Assembly (NCBI RefSeq): GCF_008795985.1
Contig: NZ_VMHP01000002.1
Coordinates: 434,001-498,000 of the forward strand
DNA length: 64,000 bases
Origin: Marinobacter halotolerans
GTDB lineage: Bacteria > Pseudomonadota > Gammaproteobacteria > Pseudomonadales > Oleiphilaceae
Direction of reading: 5' to 3'
The position numbers and the translations under genes were made by a program. Of this stretch, positions 19,179 through 29,200 are shown in pieces. Positions within the stretch are counted from its first letter, which is position 1. Every line of letters begins with the position of its first letter. Below the pieces are notes generated by a model. That model saw only the letters and a program-made list of their open reading frames with translations. It searched no databases and was not told where the DNA came from.

Positions 19179-20933
19179 TTAACCCGCGTTCAGTTCATCA
19201 GGGTAGAGCGCCGGCAGTGGATTACGGGCGGCCGGTCCGGTTTTCATTTGTTGTCGGCAGTCTGTCAGGGCGGTGACCAATGGTTCGCTGTGCCACTGTT
19301 CGGCGTCTGCTCCATTCTGGCTGAAGGTTATGGCCTGCAGCCGCCTCATCTCACGTTCCACCTGCTCGCTGCCCAGCAATTGATACACCTCTTCCAGACT
19401 GACGACGGTGCGCTCCGGATAGCAATGCTGGACCCAGCGCACCAGATGCCCCGAGGTTTCCGGTGCGCCGGCCCTGGCTGATTCCCACAGCACCCTGAAA
19501 AGGGCTTTTTCGGACTCGTCACCTGCTCTGGCTGCGGGATCGGCGGGCGTGCTGGTTTGCCTTGAACGCCACCACCAGATCAGTGCCGTCGCTATCCAGC
19601 CCGTCAGCAGGATCAGTGCGAGGACCTTCCAGGTCCAGGCAGCGTCGGAGGCTGCTCCGGTTTCAGGCATGGTTTGCGGATCGGTTGTGGAGTCGCCGGC
19701 TGCTTCGTTTTCCGCAGGCTCCGGTGCGGGTTCCGGCGGGCTCGCTGCCTGACCGGCGACCGGCTGGACGGTAAATCGGTGGGCCGGAATGACGGCCATC
19801 TTCTGGGTGTCTGTTTTGGTATCCCACCAGGGAATGCGAATTTCCGGAAGTGTGACTTCGCCTGTTTTGACCGGTACCAGGGCGACGGTCTGCTCCAGCT
19901 CGGCGGTCAGACCTTCCTCGGTGGGAACTGTTGTACGCTCGGGGGTTTCTGGGTAGGCCCGGATTCCCTCCGGCGTTTCATTGCTGAAAGGCGGCAGGGC
20001 GGCGGCCGGCAGGCCCTCGGCGCTGAGGGTCAGGGTGCGCGAGAGGTTCTGTCCCGCGTCAATGACCCGTTCATTGGTCAGGCCGGATTCGGACAGCGTG
20101 AGTCGGGTGGCCGGTAGCCAGGTCTCGCCGGTGAAGCTGTCCGGAATATCTTCAACCGGTACCGGGAAAAGCTCTTTGCTGTCACGAAGGAATCTGAGAC
20201 GCCCTGCGGCGTCCCTGGTCTGCCCCTCAAAGCGGATGGCCGGTATGTTCAGCTCCCCCGGTTGCTGGGGGAAGATGGCGTAGCGGCGCTCGACAACCCT
20301 GTAGCGCACGCCATCGCGATAGCGGTTGTATTCGGTCTGCTTACCGAGGGTTTCGATGATGGCATCCGGGTGCGAGGGTTCCGACAGTTCGCCGCGAACC
20401 ATGCTGCCATTGAAAAAGAGTTTGACTGTCAGCACCAGCTCTTCCTGTACGTAAACGCTGGCTTTGTTGGTGGATAGCTCGATAAAGCTGTCGCGCGCGC
20501 TGTTGGCCTGATCCGGTGGCGTGCCATCCACCACTTCAATGGTGACCGGCTTGGACTCGGCGCCCCGGAACTCCAGTGGAGGAATGGTCAGTTTGCCGGT
20601 CTGGCGGGGGGCAAGCTGGTAGGTCCAGGTGACTTCTCCCACCATGTCGCCGTTTACGGTGCGAATGGAATAGCGCTGGTTCTGGCCGAGGATATTGAAA
20701 TCCCCCTCGACCTTTTCAATATCCGGCTGGGGCAGGCTGGAGGCATCGAAATCAAACAGATTACTGAGGTTCAGGTCGATCTCCATGCTGCCCTTGACGG
20801 TCAGGGTAAGCACCTCGCCCTCATAGAGCCGCTTTCGGTCCGGGTCTACCGACAGGGAGGCGGCACTGGCGCTGTTGAGCACTGCCCAGAGAATCGGGAT
20901 CAGAACAAACGGAAAAACCAGCCGGTTTACCAT
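19179..20933 (-). CDS. BatD-family membrane protein
   Basis: 584 residues. Signal peptide (about 1-25), several Ig-like/BatD beta domains (LTVKGSMEIDLNLSNLFDF; YRVVERRYAIFPQQPGELNIP), a Pro/Glu-rich linker near 405-430, and a C-terminal membrane helix near 437-455 (WKVLALILLTGWIATALIWWW) followed by a cytoplasmic helical tail. It is the last gene of the MoxR-DUF58-VWA operon, overlapping the upstream VWA/TPR gene by 7 nt. The Bacteroides aerotolerance (Bat) name is historical; the likely role is an envelope complex assisted by the MoxR ATPase. Confidence 0.85.
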   Translation of the reverse strand: MVNRLVFPFVLIPILWAVLNSASAASLSVDPDRKRLYEGEVLTLTVKGSMEIDLNLSNLFDFDASSLPQPDIEKVEGDFNILGQNQRYSIRTVNGDMVGEVTWTYQLAPRQTGKLTIPPLEFRGAESKPVTIEVVDGTPPDQANSARDSFIELSTNKASVYVQEELVLTVKLFFNGSMVRGELSEPSHPDAIIETLGKQTEYNRYRDGVRYRVVERRYAIFPQQPGELNIPAIRFEGQTRDAAGRLRFLRDSKELFPVPVEDIPDSFTGETWLPATRLTLSESGLTNERVIDAGQNLSRTLTLSAEGLPAAALPPFSNETPEGIRAYPETPERTTVPTEEGLTAELEQTVALVPVKTGEVTLPEIRIPWWDTKTDTQKMAVIPAHRFTVQPVAGQAASPPEPAPEPAENEAAGDSTTDPQTMPETGAASDAAWTWKVLALILLTGWIATALIWWWRSRQTSTPADPAARAGDESEKALFRVLWESARAGAPETSGHLVRWVQHCYPERTVVSLEEVYQLLGSEQVEREMRRLQAITFSQNGADAEQWHSEPLVTALTDCRQQMKTGPAARNPLPALYPDELNAG

Positions 20934-22717
20934 GGTGTGTCGCCCTCGTCGGTTGGTGTGTTCCTTTGCTGATACTGCTGAAGAAATTTTCGCCGCAGCA
21001 GGCCACCGGGGTCGTCGGGAATACGCCTAAGCCACTGTTCCTGTCCCTGGCTCAGGGGTGCTGTCTCGAGTTCAGCCGGCGCCTCGGCCGCTGACTGCTG
21101 ACCGTCCTGCTCCCGGGCATCGCTGCCGGCTGATGGCGGTTGCTGATCTTCCTGTCCGGAGGCCTCGTCCTCTGCAGATTGCTGACCGTCGCTTTCATTT
21201 TGTTGCTGGCCTGAGGGTTGTTCGCTCTGATCCTGTCCGGGCTGGCTCTGTCCGTCCGACTGGTTGTCAGAGTCCTGCTGATTCCCGTCTTGCTGCTGGC
21301 CAGAAGGATCGCCGGATTTATCCCCTTTTTCACCGGACTGGTTCTGCTGTTGTTGCTGTTGTTCTAGCAGCTGTTCAACCAGGTTCCGGTTGAAGCGGGC
21401 ATCCTCATGTTCGGGCTGTTGTTCAAGCACTCTGTCATAGGCTTTCAGGGCTTCTTCCAGCTTGCCGGCCCGGGCCAGTGCGTTTGCCCGGTTATAGAGG
21501 GCATCCCGGGCGTCGCCATTGGCAAAGGCTTCGGCAGCGCGGTCGTAATCACCGGAACGATAGAGCGCACTGCCGCGCAGATCCGGGTCTTCAAGGTCGC
21601 GGGCCGCCTGTTCCGGATCTTTGCGGATCATTTCCGGGGCTCGCTGGTCTTCCCGCAGCCACAGTTGCTCCCACGACTGGGCCTGGGCGGGCCTGGGTAT
21701 CAGCGGCAACAGGGTGAACAGCACCAGAATCATGGCCCCGCGACGCCAGCCCAGCAGCGCCAGGGGAATGACAAGCCACAGCAGCCAGTAGCCGTCGTCC
21801 TGCCAGCGATTGACGGTAAGTTCCTGTTCGCTCTCGCGCCAGTCCTCCGCGTCTTCCGATCGCAGCTCCAGTGCTCTGATGTCGGCGTTGTTGATGGTTA
21901 GCGTGTGGCTGCGGCCACTGCCTGCGTCAGCCATCTCCTGCATGGATGCCGGGTCGGCCCGGGCAATAACCACATCGCCCTGGTCACGGATGAACCCACG
22001 ATCCGCCAGCGGGATGGGGCCTCCCTCTGTGGTACCCACCACCAGGGTACTCAGGGTGTAGGGGCTGTCGGCCAGCAGGGTACGGATGTCATCCTGATAG
22101 CGTTCGGCTACATCGTCAGCAACCAGCAGCAAACGGCCCTTGCCGGGGGCGCCCTGTTGCAACAGCTCGAGCCCGCTGCTGACGCCCAGGTCAGCGCGGT
22201 TGCCGGTCGCCGGCATGATCACCGGGTTCAGTGCACCCAGCATGCCTTCGATGGTCTGGCGGTCGTCGGTCAGGGGGGTAACCACATGGGCATCGCCGGC
22301 GTAGACCACCAGCGCTGTCAGGCTTCCTTCCCGGGCTTCAAGAATGTCGCGGATCTTGCGTTTGGCAACCGTCAGGCGGTCCGGTTCCTGGTCGGTTGCC
22401 AGCATCGACAGGGACAGATCCAGTACGATCACCAGGCTGTCGTCCTGTTGCTGCAACGGCGTCGGAGCCTGGCGCCAGGACGGCCCCGCGAGGGCGATTG
22501 CCAGCAGGGTAATGGCGGCTACCAACGGAGCCGTTGGCGAGCGTGCCCCGGCCCCCTGGCTTCCCGATGAGCGGATAAGCGGTGTCAGTAACTGTGGCGG
22601 AATGATGCGGCTCCAGCCGCTATCGCTGTTGCGGAACTTCCGCAGTACCAGGGGAAGCACCAGCGCGGCAATCAGAAGCAGTAGCCAGAGCGGACGAACG
22701 AAATGGAAATCAGCCAT
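20927..22717 (-). CDS. BatB/BatC-type protein: VWA domain fused to TPR
   Basis: 596 residues from the ATG at 22717, overlapping batA by 8 nt. Two N-terminal membrane helices (about 8-25 and 55-75), a von Willebrand A domain with a MIDAS-like motif VIVLDLSLSMLA near 95-106, a third helix near 315-345, then TPR repeats (GDYDRAAEAFANGDARDALYNRANALARAGKLEEALKAY, about 385-425). The tail is very rich in Gln, Ser, Asp and Glu, with a run of six Gln after the TPR. BatB and BatC are separate genes in some genomes and fused here. Confidence 0.87.
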   Translation of the reverse strand: MADFHFVRPLWLLLLIAALVLPLVLRKFRNSDSGWSRIIPPQLLTPLIRSSGSQGAGARSPTAPLVAAITLLAIALAGPSWRQAPTPLQQQDDSLVIVLDLSLSMLATDQEPDRLTVAKRKIRDILEAREGSLTALVVYAGDAHVVTPLTDDRQTIEGMLGALNPVIMPATGNRADLGVSSGLELLQQGAPGKGRLLLVADDVAERYQDDIRTLLADSPYTLSTLVVGTTEGGPIPLADRGFIRDQGDVVIARADPASMQEMADAGSGRSHTLTINNADIRALELRSEDAEDWRESEQELTVNRWQDDGYWLLWLVIPLALLGWRRGAMILVLFTLLPLIPRPAQAQSWEQLWLREDQRAPEMIRKDPEQAARDLEDPDLRGSALYRSGDYDRAAEAFANGDARDALYNRANALARAGKLEEALKAYDRVLEQQPEHEDARFNRNLVEQLLEQQQQQQNQSGEKGDKSGDPSGQQQDGNQQDSDNQSDGQSQPGQDQSEQPSGQQQNESDGQQSAEDEASGQEDQQPPSAGSDAREQDGQQSAAEAPAELETAPLSQGQEQWLRRIPDDPGGLLRRKFLQQYQQRNTPTDEGDTPW

Positions 22718-23732
22718 GCTCCCCCCTGCGGTTCTCAATGGCGTTGGCCCTGGTCATAATGAGCGCCCGGCCGGCTTGGAGAATCAGCCAGATCAGAACG
22801 GCCAGGCCCGCCGGCCAGAAGTAGAGTTCGGTGACCGGGCGATAGCGCTTGCCCTCAAGCTCGATGGGCTCAAGCTGGTTGATGCTTTCATAGATCATTT
22901 CCAGTTCCGGCAGGCTGCGGGCCCGGAAGTACTGGCCGCCGGTCTGCTGGGCCATGCGTTTAAGCAGGCCTTCGTCCAGGTCCCGGGATGGATTGACCCG
23001 ACGTGAGCCCAGCAGGCCGCGCTGTACCATGGATTCTGCGCCAATGCCGATAGTGTAGATCCGCACGCCGGCGGCTTTGGCGATTTCGGCCGCCTTGTCC
23101 GGAGGAATCTCGCCGGCGGTGTTGGCGCCGTCTGTCAGCAGAATGACGACCCGCTGATCCTGGGGCCGGTTGCGCAACCGCTTGACGGCCAGGCCAATGG
23201 CATCGCCGATGGCGGTGGCACGGCCGGCCATGCCGATGCCGGCTTCATCCAGCAGGGTCTGTACCGTGCCCAGATCAAAGGTCAGCGGTGCCTGTATATA
23301 GGGCTGGGTGCCGAACAGTAACAAGCCAAGCCGGTCCCCCTTGCGGCGCTCGATAAAGTCGTCCAGCACCACCTTCACCGCCTGCAGACGGTTGATGCTC
23401 CGCCCCTGAATGACCATGTCCTGTTCGTCCATGCTGGGGGAGATATCCACTGCCAACAGCAGGTCCCGACCGCTGACCGGTAGCTGAACCTGCTCGCCCA
23501 CGTATTGCGGACGCGCCAGGGCGACGATCAGCAGCGCCCAGACAGTGAGTAGCAACAGGGTCTGAAGCAGAGAGGTGCGGTTGCCGCTGCGGCTGACCCC
23601 CGGCAGATCCGACAGCCAGTGGCCGGTGGGCAGTATCGGCGCCTCCACCGGCTGGGCGCGGCGTTTGCGGGCACGCAACAGCAGTGGCAGGGCGATCAGC
23701 AGCAGCAACCATGGGTAGGCGAAACTCAGCAT
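22710..23732 (-). CDS. BatA-type VWA-domain membrane protein
   Basis: 340 residues. Short N-terminal hydrophobic helix, second helix near 58-75, VWA domain with complete MIDAS pattern DISPSMDEQD (about 94-103) and LLTDGANTAGE (about 200-210), and a C-terminal membrane helix near 305-325 (LYFWPAGLAVLIWLILQAG). The metal-ion adhesion site is expected to face the periplasm. Overlaps the DUF4381 gene by 7 nt and the BatB/C gene by 8 nt, so the operon is tightly coupled. Confidence 0.9.
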   Translation of the reverse strand: MLSFAYPWLLLLIALPLLLRARKRRAQPVEAPILPTGHWLSDLPGVSRSGNRTSLLQTLLLLTVWALLIVALARPQYVGEQVQLPVSGRDLLLAVDISPSMDEQDMVIQGRSINRLQAVKVVLDDFIERRKGDRLGLLLFGTQPYIQAPLTFDLGTVQTLLDEAGIGMAGRATAIGDAIGLAVKRLRNRPQDQRVVILLTDGANTAGEIPPDKAAEIAKAAGVRIYTIGIGAESMVQRGLLGSRRVNPSRDLDEGLLKRMAQQTGGQYFRARSLPELEMIYESINQLEPIELEGKRYRPVTELYFWPAGLAVLIWLILQAGRALIMTRANAIENRRGEHG

Positions 23733-24193
23733 TTTTTCCCTCCCATCCAGAGCCGCGCGAAACGGATGGCGTCATCGGGAGAGCAATCCGGCGTCGCCTG
23801 ATAGCAGCTTTGCACCATGGCCGTGACCGTCGGCCGTGAGGCAATGCGGTCCTTAGGGCTGGTTTCCAGCAGAAAGTCGATCCACTCGGCGCCCGATAGT
23901 GCCTCCGGGTGCCGGTTTGGATAGCGGGCCATGGCGGACTGTTTCAGCAGCCCGTTAAGCTCACTGAACCATTTCGCCGTAACCGCGGCGCGATTGGCAA
24001 GACGGTCCAGATCGCGGTTGGCGATCCGGTACCAGGCATTTTTCTGGCGACGACGGCGAGCCCACAGGGCGAGGGCAAACACCAGGGCGATAATAACCAG
24101 CAACAGCACCCACCAGCCCGGCGCCGGTGGCCAGAAACCGCCGGGCTCGGGAATATGGATGTCTCTGAGTTTGCTCAGCGGGTCCTGTTCCAT
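23726..24193 (-). CDS. DUF4381 membrane protein
   Basis: 155 residues. A short cytoplasmic or periplasmic N-terminus (IHIPEPGGFWPPAPGWW, the typical DUF4381 opening), one membrane helix (WVLLLVIIALVFALALWARRRR, about 28-49), and a helical domain of about 100 residues. The function is unknown; it is always found between DUF58 and VWA genes in this type of operon. It starts 21 nt after the DUF58 gene. Confidence 0.85.
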   Translation of the reverse strand: MEQDPLSKLRDIHIPEPGGFWPPAPGWWVLLLVIIALVFALALWARRRRQKNAWYRIANRDLDRLANRAAVTAKWFSELNGLLKQSAMARYPNRHPEALSGAEWIDFLLETSPKDRIASRPTVTAMVQSCYQATPDCSPDDAIRFARLWMGGKKC

Positions 24194-24214
24194 TGCTATT
24201 CCACAAATTTGTCG

Positions 24215-25159
24215 TTAGCCAATGTGTCCTCGTGGGCCTAGCAGAGCCTGCAGTGCCACCGCGGGTTCGTCGCCGGTCATGACCGTGGCCGGTCTTACGC
24301 CGGCGGTGCGAAAGCACTCCGTCAGCTGCGCGTTGTGCCGGCCAACCTTTTCGGCATAGGCGCGCTGGAACCGGGGGTTGCTGCCGTCAAACCAGACCGG
24401 TCCGTCTTCCCCGGCGATGGCAAAGCGTCCGGATTCTGGCAGCTTCTCTTCCAGCGGGTCCATCACGCGCAGTGCACTGACCGAGTTGTGGCCTGCCAAC
24501 GAACCCAGAAGCCGTGAGGTATCGTTGCTGATATGCATGAAATCGCTGATGACGAAGATCCGGCTGCCGGTATGGGCGACCCTTCTGGCCTCGCTCAGAG
24601 CTGTATCCAGGTTGGCCGCCGGGGCATCGGACGGTCGTTCCGTGGCTTGCTGGCTGCCGATGCGTTGCAGGCTGGCCAGGGTGTCCAGAAAACGCAGCAC
24701 CGACTTCTTGCGCCTTGCCGGCCGCTGGACCGTCAGGGTATTGCCATCAAAGACAATGCCGCCAACCTGGTCGCCGGACCATAGCCCGAGCCAGGCCAGG
24801 ATGCCGGCCAGTTGCGCACAGCGCACCTGTTTATAGGCGCCGGTGCTGGCAAAAAACAGCGAGGGCCCCAGATCGCAGAGCAGCAACACCGGGCGCTCCC
24901 GTTCCTCTTCATACAGTTTGGTATGGGGCGACTGCCGGCGGGCGGTGACCCGCCAGTCAATGCTGCGGATATCGTCCCCCGGCTGGTACTGGCGTACCTC
25001 GGCGAAGGCCATGCCGCGGCCCCGGCGGGGGGATCGCTGCAGCCCGGCCTGCCGGGAACGTACCGGCTTGGCCGCAGGCAGTTTCAGTGCCCGGGCGTCG
25101 GCCTGCAGTCGGATCAGTTGCGGCAGCGCAATGTGGGTGACCGGCGGAGCGAGTGTCAT
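24215..25159 (-). CDS. DUF58 protein of the MoxR/VWA operon
   Basis: 314 residues. The DUF58 core is visible at about 65-80 (QPGDDIRSIDWRVTAR), followed by KLYEEERERPVLLLCDLGPSLFF and a VWA-like Rossmann part with FVISDFMHI near 205. It has no membrane segment, so is probably cytoplasmic, working with the MoxR ATPase encoded 11 nt upstream. The biochemical role is not known. Confidence 0.88.
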   Translation of the reverse strand: MTLAPPVTHIALPQLIRLQADARALKLPAAKPVRSRQAGLQRSPRRGRGMAFAEVRQYQPGDDIRSIDWRVTARRQSPHTKLYEEERERPVLLLCDLGPSLFFASTGAYKQVRCAQLAGILAWLGLWSGDQVGGIVFDGNTLTVQRPARRKKSVLRFLDTLASLQRIGSQQATERPSDAPAANLDTALSEARRVAHTGSRIFVISDFMHISNDTSRLLGSLAGHNSVSALRVMDPLEEKLPESGRFAIAGEDGPVWFDGSNPRFQRAYAEKVGRHNAQLTECFRTAGVRPATVMTGDEPAVALQALLGPRGHIG

Positions 25160-25170
25160 GGTCGCGTCCG

Positions 25171-26133
<963 letters not shown>

Positions 26134-26276
26134 GGGTGATGTTCACTCCGGTGCAGAGACTGTTTTCGTAGGTAGATGCCGCAGTTTTCGCATCTGGCCA
26201 GCAAAAATCAAGGGTTTGACTATCCTTAGGTGACAGTTCGTCGATTACGTTTATTTCACACTGCCAGAGGTTGACT

Positions 26277-29200
26277 ATGAATGCGCTGACAATCGCCAGC
26301 AAGGAACAGTTTTTCCAACAGCTGGACGAGGCATTCGCAGAAAAAATTGCGAAGACAGAAGCGAAAAAAATTACCGAGTTCGCCAAGCAGCATTTCGCCC
26401 ACACACCTCTTGAAGAATTGGCCAGTCGACGATTCTCCGACACCTACGGCGGTATTCTTTCCGGCTGGCAGTTTCTGCAGAAGCGGGAAAAATACGAGTC
26501 GCCCGTGTCGGTCTTTAACCCTGATCTGGAAAGTGACGGATGGCAGTCGACCCATACCGTGATCTTTATCCTGCATCCGAATATACCGTTTATCATCGAC
26601 TCCCTGCGCATTGCCATTAACCAGCGGGAGATCGGAACCCACTCGATACAGCATTCCATCCTGCAGGTGCAGCGGGATGAGCAGGGCAAGTTGCTCAAGG
26701 TCTATCCGCCCAAAAAGAAGGTTGAGAACACCGAGCACGAGGCCTTTATTGTGCTCGAGATTGATCGCCACAGCAGCCAGGACGATCTTCACAATCTCGA
26801 GGAGATGATCCAGACCATTCTTCATGAAGTGCGTATCGCCGTGCACGATTTTCCGATCGTGACCGAGAAGGTCAACGAGATCAGCAAAGAGCTGGACGGT
26901 ATCGCGGCTAAAATCGACGATGAGTACAAGCAGGAAGCCAAGGCGTTCCTGGAATGGCTGGTCAAGGATCATTTCACCTTTCTTGGTTACGACGAATACG
27001 ACTTCGTCAAAGACAAGAAGGGCCTGGTGGTTCGGCGGGTGGAAAACTCCGAGCTGGGTATTCTGCGGGTCAACAACGAGCGGCCGGATATGGTGCGTCT
27101 GAACGAGCTGCCCCAGCGCACCCGCCATGAGATGACCCGCACAGACGATATTTTCATTTTTGCAAAATCCGCCCAGCGCGCCCGCGTCCACCGTCCGGCC
27201 TACCCGGATTACATCGCGGTGAAAAAGTTCGACAGCAAGGGGGAGGTTGTTGGCGAGAGGCGGTTCCTCGGCCTTTACACCTCACGGGTCTATAACGAGC
27301 GTCCGGACGAGATCCCGCTGCTGCGGCGCAAATTCCAGACCGTGATGCGCCGCTCCGGCTTCATGCGGGACGACTATGCGGGCAAAGAGCTTGACCAGAT
27401 TCTGACGGTCTACCCCCGGGATGAACTGTTCGAGATCGAGCCGTCGGATCTGTTGTCGGTGGCCAAGAACATTCTATATATCCAGGAACGTCGTCGCATC
27501 GAACTGTTCATGCGCGAGGACGTCTACGGGCAGTTTGTCACCTGTCTGGCGTTCTTTCCGCGGGATATCTACAACACCGAGCTCCGGCTTAAAGTGGAGC
27601 AGGTTCTAGTGGATGCACTGGACGCGGAGGACATCGAGTTTGTCACGCATTTCTCCGAGTCGGTTCTGGCGCGGGTGCAGTTCACCATTCGTGTGCCCCA
27701 GGTCGAGAACCGTCAGATCCCCTTCCAGGAGATACGGGAGAAGGTCATCGCCTTGGCGCAGTCTTGGCGTGACGGGCTGCTGGAATCCCTGAACGAGTCC
27801 TATGGCGAAGAGCAGGGCAACGAGCTCTATCGGCTCTACGCCTCGGCTTTCCCATCCAGTTACAAGGACATGTTCTCACCCCGGCGTGCGGCCATTGACG
27901 TGGACCACATTGCCCAGGCGACCAGAGAAAAACGCCTTACCATGAGCTTCTACCGGGCTCTGGAAGAGGATGAAAGCACGCTTCACTTCAAGCTGTTTTT
28001 CCCGGACGAAACTCTCCCGCTTTCGGATGTTATGCCCATTTTCGACAACCTGGGTTTCCGGGTCATTGGCGAGCATCCGTTCGAGGTGAATGATCGCAAC
28101 GGCAAGGTCGTGTGGATTCACGACTTCACGCTTCAGACCACCGGCGGAACGGTTGTCGATATTCACCGTATCCGCCCGATCTTCGAGGATCTGTTCAGCC
28201 GGGTCTGGTACGGCGACGCCGAAAACGATGCCTTTAACCGCCTGCTGCTGTCCTCCTACATGAGCTGGCGCGAGATTGCGCTGTTGCGCACCTTTGCCCG
28301 TTACATGCGCCAGATCCGCGTGTCCAATAGTCAGACGTTCATTTCCAACACCCTGGTTCATCATGTGGATCTGGCCCGCCTGCTGCTGGAGTTTTTCGAG
28401 GTTCGCTTCAACCCGGAGCGGTACCAGAGCCCGGGTAAGAGCAAGGCAGCGCAGCAGAAGCTGGAAATCGAGTTCAACGCCGGGCTTGATGAGGTGGAAA
28501 ACCTCAGTGAAGATCGGGTTCTGCGGCTGTTTATCGAGTTGATGCAGGCAACCCTGCGCACCAACTACTATCAGCCCGACGCTGACGGCGGCAACAAACC
28601 TTATATCAGCGTGAAATTCGATCCTCACCAGATTCCGGACGTGCCGCTGCCATTGCCCATGTTCGAGATCTTTGTCTATTCACCGCGGGTGGAGGGCGTT
28701 CACCTGCGGGGCGGCAAGGTTGCCCGTGGTGGCCTGCGCTGGTCGGACCGGTTTGAGGACTATCGCACTGAAATACTGGGGCTGGTAAAGGCCCAGCAGG
28801 TAAAAAATGCGGTGATCGTGCCGGTTGGTGCCAAGGGCGGCTTTGTGGCCAAGCGGTTGCCGGACATGTCGGATCGCGAGGCCTTCCAGGCTGAGGGTAT
28901 AGAGGCCTACAAAACCTTCATCCGGGGCCTGCTGGATATAACTGATAATCTCGTCGATGGTGGTATCAAGCCGCCGGAATCAGTGATTCGCCACGATGAG
29001 GACGATCATTACCTGGTGGTTGCCGCAGACAAGGGCACGGCCACCTTTTCGGATATCGCCAATGGGCTGGCCGCTGAATACGGGTTCTGGATGGGAGATG
29101 CCTTCGCGTCCGGCGGTAGCAACGGGTATGACCACAAGAAGATGGGCATCACCGCCCGGGGTGCCTGGGTCTCGGTGGAGCGTCACTTCCGGGAGATGGG